From Paenibacillus polysaccharolyticus (GTDB taxonomy: Bacteria; Bacillota; Bacilli; Paenibacillales; Paenibacillaceae), in the NCBI RefSeq assembly GCF_900102085.1, contig NZ_FMVM01000005.1:62001-126000 (forward strand): 64,000 nucleotides of DNA, written 5' to 3'. A program made the translations under genes and the position numbers. The notes under the pieces are model-generated. The model did no database searches. It was given only the letters and a program-made list of their open reading frames with translations, and was not told where the DNA came from. This document shows positions 28,356 through 36,785 of this stretch, piece after piece. Every line of letters begins with the position of its first letter. Position 1 is the stretch's first letter.

Positions 28356-28977
28356 CTTTTCCTTTAAACTTGGAACCGTAATAACGGATCAAATCCACCG
28401 TTCGGATGAATTCAACCGGTTCTACAACAGCAGAGGAGCCCTTCGTGAGCACAAGATTGCCGGAATCAAACAAAAATGAGGGCAGAGGCAACGATATAAC
28501 CTGCTCAAGCTCAGTTGTTACCTTCCGCTGGATCAATGCATTTTGATATGTCATTGTACCCTTCATGGCTGAAGGCATATGGCTTGATGCTTGTGCTAGT
28601 TTTTTTTCCGAAAGACTAACGCCTTCAGATCCAGGTATAGAAACACTAACCTCATTGTCCGCTCCCGCCCAACCAAACAAAGCTCCTAACAGCCGATCAT
28701 CGCTTAACCTCCAATACAAGTGATCATATTCCCCGGAAGCATATTCGCCTGTCAGCGCCTGTTTGTGACTATTATCCCAACTGTAGGCAGCTCGTTCAGA
28801 AGCCGCATAAGCATGCTGGTTTAAAAACGTTTTTTGGTACATGTACATCGTGAAGAACAGCAGCAACACCAGGATAAATAATATGATCGGGAAGACCAGG
28901 GAAGCTTCGACAGTGAAGCTCCCTTCTTCCTTTCTAAAATGTCTACTCAAAAAACTCATCACTTTTGCTACTGACAT
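28285..28977 (-). CDS. tadE: TadE-like pseudopilin
   Basis: A 230-residue protein with the TadE-type anchor GSFTVEASLVFPIILFILVL near residues 19-38 and a soluble domain behind it. The glutamate in TVEAS corresponds to the conserved Glu of prepilins. The start at 28977 overlaps the small Flp1-like gene by 35 bases; ATG at 28959 (residue 7) is an alternative that still overlaps. Such proteins are needed for Flp pilus assembly. Confidence 0.82.
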   Translation of the reverse strand: MSVAKVMSFLSRHFRKEEGSFTVEASLVFPIILFILVLLLFFTMYMYQKTFLNQHAYAASERAAYSWDNSHKQALTGEYASGEYDHLYWRLSDDRLLGALFGWAGADNEVSVSIPGSEGVSLSEKKLAQASSHMPSAMKGTMTYQNALIQRKVTTELEQVISLPLPSFLFDSGNLVLTKGSSAVVEPVEFIRTVDLIRYYGSKFKGKGGKEATSAVEAGQVIQHFGKNEK

Positions 28978-29119
28978 TAACCAGCAGTCTTGTTACCAAC
29001 TTTTTAATCTGGTCTTTGAAGATCAACGCTATAATGATAATTACACCAATAATCAGAATCAGTTCCAGCGTACCCAGACCCTCTTCTTCTTTCCAAAATG
29101 CCGCTACCTTGTTCTTCAT
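28943..29119 (-). CDS. Flp1-like small pilin
   Basis: A 58-codon gene with an excellent ribosome site (AGGAGGGAAATTGGG before ATG at 29119). The protein begins MKNKVAAFWKEEEG and continues LGTLELILIIGVIIIIALIF, so a class III-like prepilin pattern is visible: charged leader, Gly, then a hydrophobic helix with Glu at position 5 after the likely cleavage site. A basic, helical tail of 24 residues follows. This fits the Flp1-like family and makes it the candidate major pilin. It lies between tadC and tadE in the same operon. Confidence 0.85.
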   Translation of the reverse strand: MKNKVAAFWKEEEGLGTLELILIIGVIIIIALIFKDQIKKLVTRLLVNVSSKSDEFFE

Positions 29120-29132
29120 CCCAATTTCCCTC

Positions 29133-30002
29133 CTACATGTTCATCATCATAAAAGCTGGCGCACCGATCATGATCACGATTGTAAAAAAGATCAGCACCA
29201 TCGGAAACACTAATTTCGAAGAGGCCTGCTCTCCCTTGGCCCGGCTAACCGCCTTGCGTTTCTCCCACAATACATGCGACAGATCCCGCAGTGCCAATAC
29301 AAAGTCACCTCCTCCACGCCGGAAATTCAGTAAAACTGTCGTTGTAAAAATCGTTACTTCCTGCACACCACATCGGCGGCTGAACTGCTCTAAAGATTGC
29401 TGAAACGAGTATCCGTTATTCCAGTCCCCTGCCGCTCTCCGCAATTCGTTGTACAAGGGATGATTCCGTTCGCCCTGGCTATTCACACTATGGTTGATTG
29501 CACGTTGTACTGTTTCCCCTGCCCCAACCAAGAGCACAATTCGATTAAGCAGTTCAGGGAGCTCTATAAGGATATCTTGGTCTCTTCGCTTCACCTTGGT
29601 GTAAAGATCCTTATACATCGCAAACGGTAAAGCAATTGCAAGAACGACTCCACCAGCTAATCCTCCCGTGCCTACCTCCCTCACAAGGGATAGTAAACAT
29701 CCTACCAGCAACACTAGCCATGAGTACGTCAACATTTCAGCACAATAGAGTAGCGTTTTCTCACCGCTATGTTGTATGCCATGCATCTTCTGGATCGCGT
29801 GCTGCATCCGAAACATAAGTACAGGTAATCTGCGGCCGATCTCGAACTTGTCCAACATAAACAGAAACGGAGCATGCATTTTTTTCAAACGTAATCCTTC
29901 CATATGCAGCTTTCGTAAATGCTTGTAAGTTTTCCCCCGGGTTCGATCAAGCACAATCCAGCCCGCACTAAGTACTCCTCCAATCATGAGGGGAAACAGC
30001 AT
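29133..30002 (-). CDS. tadC: Tad pilus inner-membrane platform protein TadC
   Basis: A 289-residue type II secretion F-domain protein: hydrophobic N-terminus, a pair of central membrane segments (about 95-140), cytoplasmic helical domain (DQDILIELPELLNRIVLLVG, GGGDFVLALRDLSHVL) and a C-terminal membrane segment. It forms the platform with TadB. The ATG at 30002 has GAGGAGATGAAAAG, 12 bases after tadB. Confidence 0.9.
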   Translation of the reverse strand: MLFPLMIGGVLSAGWIVLDRTRGKTYKHLRKLHMEGLRLKKMHAPFLFMLDKFEIGRRLPVLMFRMQHAIQKMHGIQHSGEKTLLYCAEMLTYSWLVLLVGCLLSLVREVGTGGLAGGVVLAIALPFAMYKDLYTKVKRRDQDILIELPELLNRIVLLVGAGETVQRAINHSVNSQGERNHPLYNELRRAAGDWNNGYSFQQSLEQFSRRCGVQEVTIFTTTVLLNFRRGGGDFVLALRDLSHVLWEKRKAVSRAKGEQASSKLVFPMVLIFFTIVIMIGAPAFMMMNM

Positions 30003-30014
30003 CTTTTCATCTCC

Positions 30015-30836
30015 TCACACTTTGATATCCATAATGCGATGAATCCATAGATAACAGCAGACCAGCACAGCAAGCGCACCTGTAGAAATGAGATATCCGA
30101 GCCCGCTGTATAGTGGTTCCATAAAATCTTTGGCGGTCAGGTTGAGAAATAACAAAAAAATGAAGGGTGCCGCAAACATCACTTTGGATTCAAATCTTTT
30201 CTGAGCCACAGCAACCATGATGTCCTGTTGAATATCCAGCTTTTCTCCAATCACTGCGGAGGTACGACGAACCACTTCCACCAGATCACCTCCCGTTCGT
30301 TTACAAGTAATAAACACGTCTGCGAAATTCGTAATATCTTCAATCTGTGCCCTTTCCGAAAAATCCTGCAACGCCTCTTCAATCGGCTGACCGTATTCCA
30401 TGCGTGTCCGCAATATAGTGAACTCTCGAATCAAATCGGTATCAGCTTCAGGGTTCAACATCCGCAGGTCTTCAACGGATTCCTTAAAACCGTTTTCCAC
30501 TGACTTCCCGGCCGCCAGGGCCGAGGATAGTGCATACAGAGCCTGCTTGAAATGCAGACTAAGTGTCATCCTTCTGCGTTCCAGTAACACCTTTGTCCAA
30601 AACCTGGGCACCCATATACAACCAGCAGCCAGTATCGTGCCTGCCAACCAGTGATGATAAAACAACAAGCCAACACCGAAAAATAAACATCCGCTGACCA
30701 GCATACAGACAAAGCGTTGTCTTGAGCTAAGTGTATATACGGTATAATTCGTTAATGCTTGCTTGCCCTGCACCGCCCTCTGCACCCTCTTTCTCTCACA
30801 ACATGGTTTGGAACTTCCCAATATCGTTAACAACAA
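30015..30836 (-). CDS. tadB: Tad pilus inner-membrane platform protein TadB
   Basis: A protein of about 250-273 residues with the F-domain pattern: two membrane segments near residues 40-80, a cytoplasmic helical domain (LYALSSALAAGKSVENGF, ADVFITCKRTGGDLVEVVRR) and two C-terminal segments. It partners with TadC and the TadA ATPase. The start is unsure: TTG at 30836 has no clear ribosome site, while GTG at 30785 or 30773 follow purine-rich sequence (AAAGAGGG). Confidence 0.88.
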   Translation of the reverse strand: MLLTILGSSKPCCERKRVQRAVQGKQALTNYTVYTLSSRQRFVCMLVSGCLFFGVGLLFYHHWLAGTILAAGCIWVPRFWTKVLLERRRMTLSLHFKQALYALSSALAAGKSVENGFKESVEDLRMLNPEADTDLIREFTILRTRMEYGQPIEEALQDFSERAQIEDITNFADVFITCKRTGGDLVEVVRRTSAVIGEKLDIQQDIMVAVAQKRFESKVMFAAPFIFLLFLNLTAKDFMEPLYSGLGYLISTGALAVLVCCYLWIHRIMDIKV

Positions 30837-30939
30837 GATAGGTCACATCAAAAACATTAAATCATAGTTGTTATAAGACGTTTTCCTTTTCCACTCACCT
30901 TGTATCCCATCCTATAGCTCGCTTTATTTTCATAGCTTA

Positions 30940-32235
30940 CTACTTGTTTTCTGGTCCGGCCTGCTCAGCTAATTGTTCTATGTATCCTTCAAGCCACTCT
31001 CCAAGTCCGGCGATATGAATCTTATCCACCTTGGTCAGGTTGCCCACCCGGATGAGTCCACCAATGATACGCCCTTCCCGTTCCTCCTGCTCCTGAAATC
31101 GAAACAACGGGTTCAAAAGCACTTCACCATGACATAAACCCATCACTTCACTGATTTCCGTCACACGACGTGAACGGTCTCGAAGCCGAGAAAGATGTAC
31201 AAAAATATCGATGGCCGAGCTAATCTGCTGTCTTACAACAGTAATGGGAAGTTCCGCTCCACTAAGGACCATCGTTTCAAGTCTACTGATCATGTCCGAG
31301 ATCGTATTTGCGTGACCAGTAGACAACGATCCATCATGTCCAGTGTTCATCGCCTGTAGCATATCCAGTGCTTCCGCTCCCCGTACTTCCCCAATCACAA
31401 TCCGGTTCGGACGCATCCGTAAGGAGGATTTGATCAGATCCCGGATAGAGATAAGACCTTTCCCTTCTGTATTGGCATTTCGGGTCTCCAGAGAGACGAG
31501 ATTGGGCACCGTCACGATCTGTAACTCCGCTGAATCCTCAATCGTAATAATCCGCTCATCGGCAGGGATGAACTGGGATAACGCGTTCAGAAAAGTCGTT
31601 TTCCCCGAACCTGTACCTCCCCCGATAAAAATGTTGTATTTGCTCCGCACTAACTGCTGTAATAACACGGCTGCTTCCTCATGCAAAGCCCCCTTCTCAA
31701 TCAGATCAGACATCTTCATCGGCTCACTTGGGAACTTCCGGATCGTCATCGTTGGCCCCTTTAGCGCAATAGGCGGAAGCACAATGTTGACCCGTGAACC
31801 GTCCTTCAGACGGGCATCCACAATGGGGGAAGATTCATTGACGATGCGGTTCACACCAGACACGATTATTTGAATAATATCCTCCAGCCGCTCTCTGGAC
31901 TCGAATTGCAGTGGAATCTGTCTGACCTCCCCTTCTTGTTCCACAAATATCTCCCGATGACTGTTGATCATAATCTCAGTAATGTCCGGGTGATCCACCA
32001 GAGGTTGTAAAATATCCAATCCGCGAAAAGAATCGTACAATCGTTGCACCAACTCATGGCGCTCACCTGAAGTCAAATCTTCCAGGCCCGAATCACCGAG
32101 AACTTTTCTCTCAATCCCATGCCACAACTCCTCATCCCCGGCAGAAGAAGTCATATCGAGCGAAGCTCGGACCTCTCTGCGAAGCATTTGAAATTGTTCT
32201 TCACGGTCTGTGATGTTCCATAAATGATCTGTCAT
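30940..32235 (-). CDS. tadA: Tad pilus assembly ATPase TadA/CpaF
   Basis: A 431-residue secretion ATPase. Walker A is GGGTGSGKTTFLNALS, the Asp box RIITIEDSAELQI, Walker B VIGEVRGAEALDMLQAM and the His box GSLSTGHANT. The N-terminal 140 residues match the CpaF N-domain (RLEDIIQIIVSGVNRIV, DARLKDGSRVNIVLPPIAL). It powers pilin assembly. The ATG at 32235 has GGAGGAGCCTGGGG; the longer frame to 32268 includes the ribosome site itself. Confidence 0.95.
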   Translation of the reverse strand: MTDHLWNITDREEQFQMLRREVRASLDMTSSAGDEELWHGIERKVLGDSGLEDLTSGERHELVQRLYDSFRGLDILQPLVDHPDITEIMINSHREIFVEQEGEVRQIPLQFESRERLEDIIQIIVSGVNRIVNESSPIVDARLKDGSRVNIVLPPIALKGPTMTIRKFPSEPMKMSDLIEKGALHEEAAVLLQQLVRSKYNIFIGGGTGSGKTTFLNALSQFIPADERIITIEDSAELQIVTVPNLVSLETRNANTEGKGLISIRDLIKSSLRMRPNRIVIGEVRGAEALDMLQAMNTGHDGSLSTGHANTISDMISRLETMVLSGAELPITVVRQQISSAIDIFVHLSRLRDRSRRVTEISEVMGLCHGEVLLNPLFRFQEQEEREGRIIGGLIRVGNLTKVDKIHIAGLGEWLEGYIEQLAEQAGPENK

Positions 32236-32280
32236 AACTCCCCAGGCTCCTCCTGTATATAAATGCATCCTGTCTTGCGG

Positions 32281-33573
32281 CTAGCCACCTCCTTCAGCCT
32301 GAATCAGCAATTCACACAATCTCTTTACTTCACGCTGGAAGATCGGTGAACTCAGCATGACCTCTTCCTGATTCATCTGTTTCCAAGAAGGGATATAAGG
32401 CAACACCGCATCCACATACAGATCAGGTCTTGGCAATGGATTGATCACTTGCTCCCGATATTTGTTGATGACAAAATACGTACGCTCCAGCATACTTCCT
32501 AACAGTTCTGTTCGGTTACGCTCGTTATGCTGAAGCCATTGTCCCCATCGGTGCATCGCAGCGATATCATCTTCTACTAACCAGACGAAGGTATCTGCCG
32601 TTTTCAGGATGCCATCACTACGTTCATCCCAGCCTGAGTCTCCGTCCAGAATCAACACTTCATATTGCCCGGAATCGGTCAGATACCGGATGAGATCCAC
32701 TGTATCCGCTTTAGACATCTGTAACATTTCCTTACGGTTGGCTAACGGCCAGAACACATCCGCCTTTAATGCCTCATGCCCAACAACATACTCAACTATT
32801 GTTTTCATTTGTCCTGTTACCGAGATATCCGAATCAGTACCAGACGCTATATCTGTATGTGCATCCGTACTTTTCCTTCCCCCCGCACTTTTATCTTGTG
32901 TAGGACCTTGATTCAGGCTACGCCGCTGCGTCTGTAACTGACCACCCGCTACCTCCCTTTTACGAGCCTTCAGATCATATAGTAGTCGTGATAAACCTGT
33001 CTCTGCTTCCACATGATGCTGACTGCCCTGCCGTAACCCTTTCTCCAGGAAAGGAAATGAGCTGTCCAGAGTCTCCAGATTGAGATACAACACAGAATAC
33101 CCAGCGAGTCCAAGCTGCTTCGCCATATGCAGAGCTACGGCTGTTTTACCGCTCCCACCCGATGCCGATAATACACCGATGGTTAATGTTTCTTGACCCG
33201 AATGTCGACTCCGCTTACTACGTGGTTGCCTGCAAGCCCTCCTGACGGCTTCAAGCAACGCGGGCAACGGCTGATACTTCATGAGTCGCTTCGCCTCGTG
33301 CCCCTCGTCAGCTCCTTCGCTAAGCATAAGCCATGGGATACCTGAGACATCCCCACCATTCATCAACAAAGGGTTTAAAAACTCAGGTTCAGCGATGATC
33401 AGATCAGGTAGCTCTTGTTCATCCAGTTCATTCATATGATTCCTGAATGCTTCCCACTGTGAAAAAGCGATGAATCGCATCGTGGAGCTTGACGAACTAC
33501 GCTGTACATAGTCAAGCCAAGCTTGGATATAATCTTTATCCCTCGATACCAGCACTGCCTTAAGGACAATCAA
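32281..33573 (-). CDS. CpaE-like ParA/MinD-type ATPase
   Basis: A 430-residue protein, first gene of the Tad operon. The N-terminus resembles a degenerate receiver domain (VLVSRDKDYIQAWLDYV); from residue 130 a ParA/MinD domain begins with the deviant Walker A SASGGSGKTAVALHMA. A low-complexity polar insert sits near 205-240. LVEDDIAAMHRW and FVINKYRE fit the later ParA motifs. CpaE proteins position Tad machinery at the cell pole. The start is TTG at 33573 with GGGAGGGGAACGTAA. Confidence 0.85.
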   Translation of the reverse strand: MIVLKAVLVSRDKDYIQAWLDYVQRSSSSSTMRFIAFSQWEAFRNHMNELDEQELPDLIIAEPEFLNPLLMNGGDVSGIPWLMLSEGADEGHEAKRLMKYQPLPALLEAVRRACRQPRSKRSRHSGQETLTIGVLSASGGSGKTAVALHMAKQLGLAGYSVLYLNLETLDSSFPFLEKGLRQGSQHHVEAETGLSRLLYDLKARKREVAGGQLQTQRRSLNQGPTQDKSAGGRKSTDAHTDIASGTDSDISVTGQMKTIVEYVVGHEALKADVFWPLANRKEMLQMSKADTVDLIRYLTDSGQYEVLILDGDSGWDERSDGILKTADTFVWLVEDDIAAMHRWGQWLQHNERNRTELLGSMLERTYFVINKYREQVINPLPRPDLYVDAVLPYIPSWKQMNQEEVMLSSPIFQREVKRLCELLIQAEGGG

Positions 33574-33601
33574 TTACGTTCCCCTCCCATCAAAAAAAGC
33601 A

Positions 33602-33655
33602 CAAAAAAACACCGCCCATTTCCCACATGAAATTGCAGGATATGGACGGTGCTTC
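33602..33655 (-). terminator. Terminator or leader hairpin upstream of the Tad operon
   Basis: Minus strand GCACCGTCC...GGGCGGTG stem followed by TTTTTTT and a second T-run. It lies after the VOC gene and only about 30 bases before the cpaE-like start. Confidence 0.8.
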
Positions 33656-33680
33656 CGTCACGTGCTATGAATGTATGCAC

Positions 33681-33717
33681 ACTATAACATACAATTTCTG
33701 GACGAGCAAGGGATTTA
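33681..33717 (-). promoter_or_regulatory. Candidate promoter of the Tad operon
   Basis: On the minus strand TTGCTC, 17 bases, TATAGT. It lies between the VOC gene stop and the hairpin at 33602-33655, so a transcript from here would pass through that hairpin before reaching the cpaE-like gene. Confidence 0.45.
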
Positions 33718-33732
33718 TTCTAACCATCTCAC

Positions 33733-34116
33733 CTAGGAACCATAAGGCGCTCCAAATTCAATGATATTTCGATCCGGATCAAGGATAAAAACCTGAGCGA
33801 ATCCAGCCACACTATCCGGTCTCGCTTCATATTCAATACCTTGCTCTTCCAGCCAAGCGATCGTCTCCGAATAACTGACCACCCAAAGTGCAAAATGTCC
33901 GTCGGTTGTATCAATCCCCGCTTCCCGCAGCGTATGACCTTCCGGATGTTGCAACAGATGAAGTTGCTGACTGCCGATCGCATACCACGCACCCGTGGAA
34001 CGAAACGGAGGACGCTCAATCTCCTGCATTCCGAGCAAACCCGAATAGAATTTTTTTGCGGTTTCCAAATTACGAACAGCCAGACTTACGTGATGAATAT
34101 GTGCATATCTGATCAT
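33733..34116 (-). CDS. VOC-family (glyoxalase-like) protein
   Basis: A 127-residue single VOC module (HIHHVSLAVRNLETAKKFY, then RNIIEFGAPYGS with the metal Glu) of normal length. Typical roles are glyoxalase, fosfomycin-thiol transferase or dioxygenase; nothing here selects one. The ATG at 34116 has GGAGGGGATACCGAG. It is followed by a terminator and probably stands alone. Confidence 0.85.
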   Translation of the reverse strand: MIRYAHIHHVSLAVRNLETAKKFYSGLLGMQEIERPPFRSTGAWYAIGSQQLHLLQHPEGHTLREAGIDTTDGHFALWVVSYSETIAWLEEQGIEYEARPDSVAGFAQVFILDPDRNIIEFGAPYGS

Positions 34117-34266
34117 CTCGGTATCCCCTCCCCATTAAAACAATGATGAATTAACCTTACGCAACCACATGTTTACACTCACGGCTGATCCTTTTACAAA
34201 TGACCAAATTAAAAAAAAAAACATCATACAAGTCCATATTATAACACTCTAAAGAACTTCCAAAAT

Positions 34267-34334
34267 CAAAAAAACACCCCTGATCCTTATCCGGTCTACC
34301 CGCAGGTATTCCGAAGTAAGAATCAAAGGTGTTT
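34267..34334 (-). terminator. Intrinsic terminator
   Basis: Minus strand AAACACCTTTGATTCTTA pairs imperfectly with TAAGGATCAGGGGTGTT, followed by TTTTTT. It ends the lipoprotein gene. Confidence 0.75.
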
Positions 34335-34345
34335 CAAGGCTTCAC

Positions 34346-35203
34346 TTATTTTGCGCTATCCAAAGCCTCTTGCGGGATTTTGATTTCTGCAACTTTGTCA
34401 TGGTTGGAGAACGAAGTGTCCATTTTCATGTCCATCGTCATTTTCTGATTGTTTTGCTCCATTTCCATCACCATCTCTACATCGATCTTCTCCATAAGAG
34501 ATGTCTCTTTGTTAATCAAATATTTCATTTTCATGCTCTTAATGTTCATTTGATCAAGCATAGCCTGCATTTGAGCATCTGAACCGTTTTGTTCCATAAC
34601 GGATTTAGCCAATTCCTTGACATTGTCACCCGATACATCTGCGTTCAGGACATAGTTGTCGCCCTCTTCAGTGATCTTAACGTCTTCTTTTACTTTTTTG
34701 AATTGGTCCAGCTCTTTTTCCGGATTCATGCTAGCTTTCAATTGTTCGATGAGCGCCTTCGTTTGCTCTTCTGGGATCGCTACCCACTGGTCACCCACTT
34801 GGGAGTAAATTTTGTCTGAAGTAATATACTGTTTTACGTTTTGCTTTTGTCCAGACATATCCAGTTCCATCTCTTGATAGATCATCATTGGATCTTTAAC
34901 GATATCCATTTTCAAAGACGTTTTTACTTGCTGATCTTGAGATTGCTCACCAGCATCCACTTTAATTTTTTGATCAATGTTAGCTTCTGTAGTGAAGCTT
35001 TTCAGCGCTTTCGTTGCTTCACCTGTTTTGGCAAGCAATTCATCCAGTGTTGGAACAGCCGCATTCTGCTCCGCTGTATTGTTGCTTTCAGTCGTTGTTT
35101 CATTACCTGCTGGCGGCGTTGCAGATTTATCTGTGTCGTTTCCGCATGCTGCCAAGCTTACTGCCAATAATGCCCCAATAATCATTGTCGTCCACTTCTT
35201 CAA
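34346..35203 (-). CDS. Lipoprotein, DUF6612/LppX-like
   Basis: A 285-residue lipoprotein: signal sequence MIIGALLAVSLAACG with lipobox LAAC, a Thr/Asn-rich linker to about residue 50, then a domain rich in beta strands (FTTEANIDQKIKVDAGEQS) with many Met residues near the C-terminus (MKMKYLINKE, VEMVMEMEQ). The fold suggests the LolA/LppX-like group common in Firmicutes. Function unknown. The start is TTG at 35203 with GGGAGGATAACAAC. Confidence 0.8.
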   Translation of the reverse strand: MKKWTTMIIGALLAVSLAACGNDTDKSATPPAGNETTTESNNTAEQNAAVPTLDELLAKTGEATKALKSFTTEANIDQKIKVDAGEQSQDQQVKTSLKMDIVKDPMMIYQEMELDMSGQKQNVKQYITSDKIYSQVGDQWVAIPEEQTKALIEQLKASMNPEKELDQFKKVKEDVKITEEGDNYVLNADVSGDNVKELAKSVMEQNGSDAQMQAMLDQMNIKSMKMKYLINKETSLMEKIDVEMVMEMEQNNQKMTMDMKMDTSFSNHDKVAEIKIPQEALDSAK

Positions 35204-35334
35204 GTTGTTATCCTCCCAATAATGTAAAAAATAATGTAACCCACAGTAATTACCCAGTAATTTCCGATATTAATCACCTTACATGAAACTTCTTTCTTAT
35301 GGAAGCTTATCCTTGAAAACTGATACTTTTATAC

Positions 35335-35757
35335 TTATAAAAATCGATCTTTAGTCTCGGGTGTAGGCAACATACATGCATCGTCCTTCCCAAACCAGCG
35401 GTACCGATTGCGCGCAACCCAGTTGTATACTGCATTACGAATGAATTTGGGCACAATAACAAACACATAGAGTAGCGGATAAGGAAACTTGAGACCTTTG
35501 GCCAACCTTAACGCTGCTGTGGAGCGTGTATAGTATTTTCCATTTTCAATCAATACAAACGTATCCATGCTGTCAGTTCTCAGACCACCCTTCTCCAGCA
35601 ATCCTTTCGCCACATCCGACTGCAGTGAAGCAAAGTGATATTTCCCTTCCGGGTCACGCTTGATAATCCATTTCGTTATTCCTTGGCAAAAGTTGCATAC
35701 GCCGTCTACAAGAACAATCGGGTGCCCCTGATGCTTATCCTCTTGGTCTACTGTCAT
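35335..35757 (-). CDS. DCC-family thiol oxidoreductase-like protein
   Basis: A 140-residue protein of the DCC (DUF393) family. IVLVDGVCNFCQGITKWI gives the DxxCxxC motif; FASLQSD, TRSTAALRLAKGL and ARNRYRWFGKDDAC are family blocks. A thioredoxin-like fold with redox function is assumed for the family. The ATG at 35757 has TAGGAGGCC. Confidence 0.88.
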   Translation of the reverse strand: MTVDQEDKHQGHPIVLVDGVCNFCQGITKWIIKRDPEGKYHFASLQSDVAKGLLEKGGLRTDSMDTFVLIENGKYYTRSTAALRLAKGLKFPYPLLYVFVIVPKFIRNAVYNWVARNRYRWFGKDDACMLPTPETKDRFL

Positions 35758-35861
35758 ATGATCGTGGCCTCCTATATGGTGCTGTTAGATTACTTACCCA
35801 TTTTGAGCCAACTTTCCTCGCCTAACCTGAATTTGATCCACCAATCTCTCTGGCAAAATAG

Positions 35862-35890
35862 AAAAAAAGCGCAGGCTCAGTGCCTACGCT
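35862..35890 (-). terminator. Intrinsic terminator
   Basis: Minus strand AGCGTAGGC / GCCTGCGCT stem with 5-base loop and TTTTTTT. It ends the small zinc-site gene. Confidence 0.85.
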
Positions 35891-35906
35891 CATAACTGTC
35901 CGACAA

Positions 35907-36185
35907 TTACTCAGCCAGTGCTTTTTCCATCCACTCGTCGTTAATCATTTGTTGATGCAGGTCACCTGACCATTGATCCATACATTTGCAGATGAAGTCT
36001 TTACGACATACAGGACAAGGTGTTTTCTGCAGACGGCTGATCGCAGTCATTTTCCAATCCGGAGATTTGGAGTAGAATACACGGCACTGTGTACCATCCA
36101 CCAGTTTCATCGTAAATTCGTACAATCCGTCTTTTTCGTTTTTGCTGGCTACTTGCAGTTGTGCAATGCTTGGTCTATAAGACAT
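35907..36185 (-). CDS. Small protein of unknown function with Cys cluster
   Basis: A 92-residue protein. The first 55 residues look like a small beta domain (LYEFTMKLVDGTQCRVFYS); then CPVCRKDFICKC gives four clustered cysteines suited to bind zinc; a helical tail follows. The ATG at 36185 has GGGTGATATCC. No close family recognised. Confidence 0.7.
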   Translation of the reverse strand: MSYRPSIAQLQVASKNEKDGLYEFTMKLVDGTQCRVFYSKSPDWKMTAISRLQKTPCPVCRKDFICKCMDQWSGDLHQQMINDEWMEKALAE

Positions 36186-36289
36186 GGATATCACCCGTGA
36201 ATTCAAATTTGGTTCATGCTAATGACACTGACACTTTCAGTACTAAATCATATTAAAGAAATTTCAGGTCGATGTCAACTCACGCATGT

Positions 36290-36535
36290 CTATCCGCCGA
36301 ACAGAATATCCAGAATTGTCCCAACTTGCCCCTGTTTCTTGCCTTTCAACACGTCCGGGTTAAACACTTCCACATATCCACAGGCCGTACAGCCCACAAA
36401 CAAATAATGGTTATGCTGAATATCAAACACCTTACTGAGCCCCGCTCCTGACATAGAGACTTCTTTAATGTTGCATTCCGTTCCCCGGCATTTGGTGCAT
36501 ACAAATTTTCTCTCAATCATCTCTTCAATACTCAT
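36290..36535 (-). CDS. Zinc-ribbon protein
   Basis: An 81-residue protein with two Cys pairs, CTKCRGTEC near residue 13 and CTACGYVEVF near residue 49, the pattern of a zinc ribbon of the kind annotated as nucleic-acid-binding in Bacillales. Role unknown. The ATG at 36535 has AAGGGGGAACGGCG. Confidence 0.78.
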   Translation of the reverse strand: MSIEEMIERKFVCTKCRGTECNIKEVSMSGAGLSKVFDIQHNHYLFVGCTACGYVEVFNPDVLKGKKQGQVGTILDILFGG

Positions 36536-36664
36536 CGCCGTTCCCCCTTAATGGAATATGTGGCATGAAGTGACTGTACGTTTATGTAAAAGAGTACGAC
36601 CTAACACGGAGAAATCCTCCTCCGCTTTCAGATTAGGTGATTCTCGGGCGGTATATGTTGGAAA

Positions 36665-36693
36665 ACAAAACCCTGCTGAGCTACCAGCAGGGC
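36665..36693 (-). terminator. Terminator after ohr
   Basis: Minus strand GCCCTGCTGG / CAGCAGGG stem followed by TTTTGTTTTCC. Confidence 0.8.
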
Positions 36694-36785
36694 TTGTGTG
36701 CTTGAAGATCAGATATCACTGGATACCTTGCTCTTTATTTTACCTGTGCCCTTCAAAGAGAAAGAGCCAAGAGTTCTCCTATCTA

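Noticed and set aside
33602..33660. c-di-GMP riboswitch before the Tad operon
   Set aside because: The leader lacks the conserved blocks of either c-di-GMP aptamer class; only a terminator-like hairpin is evident.
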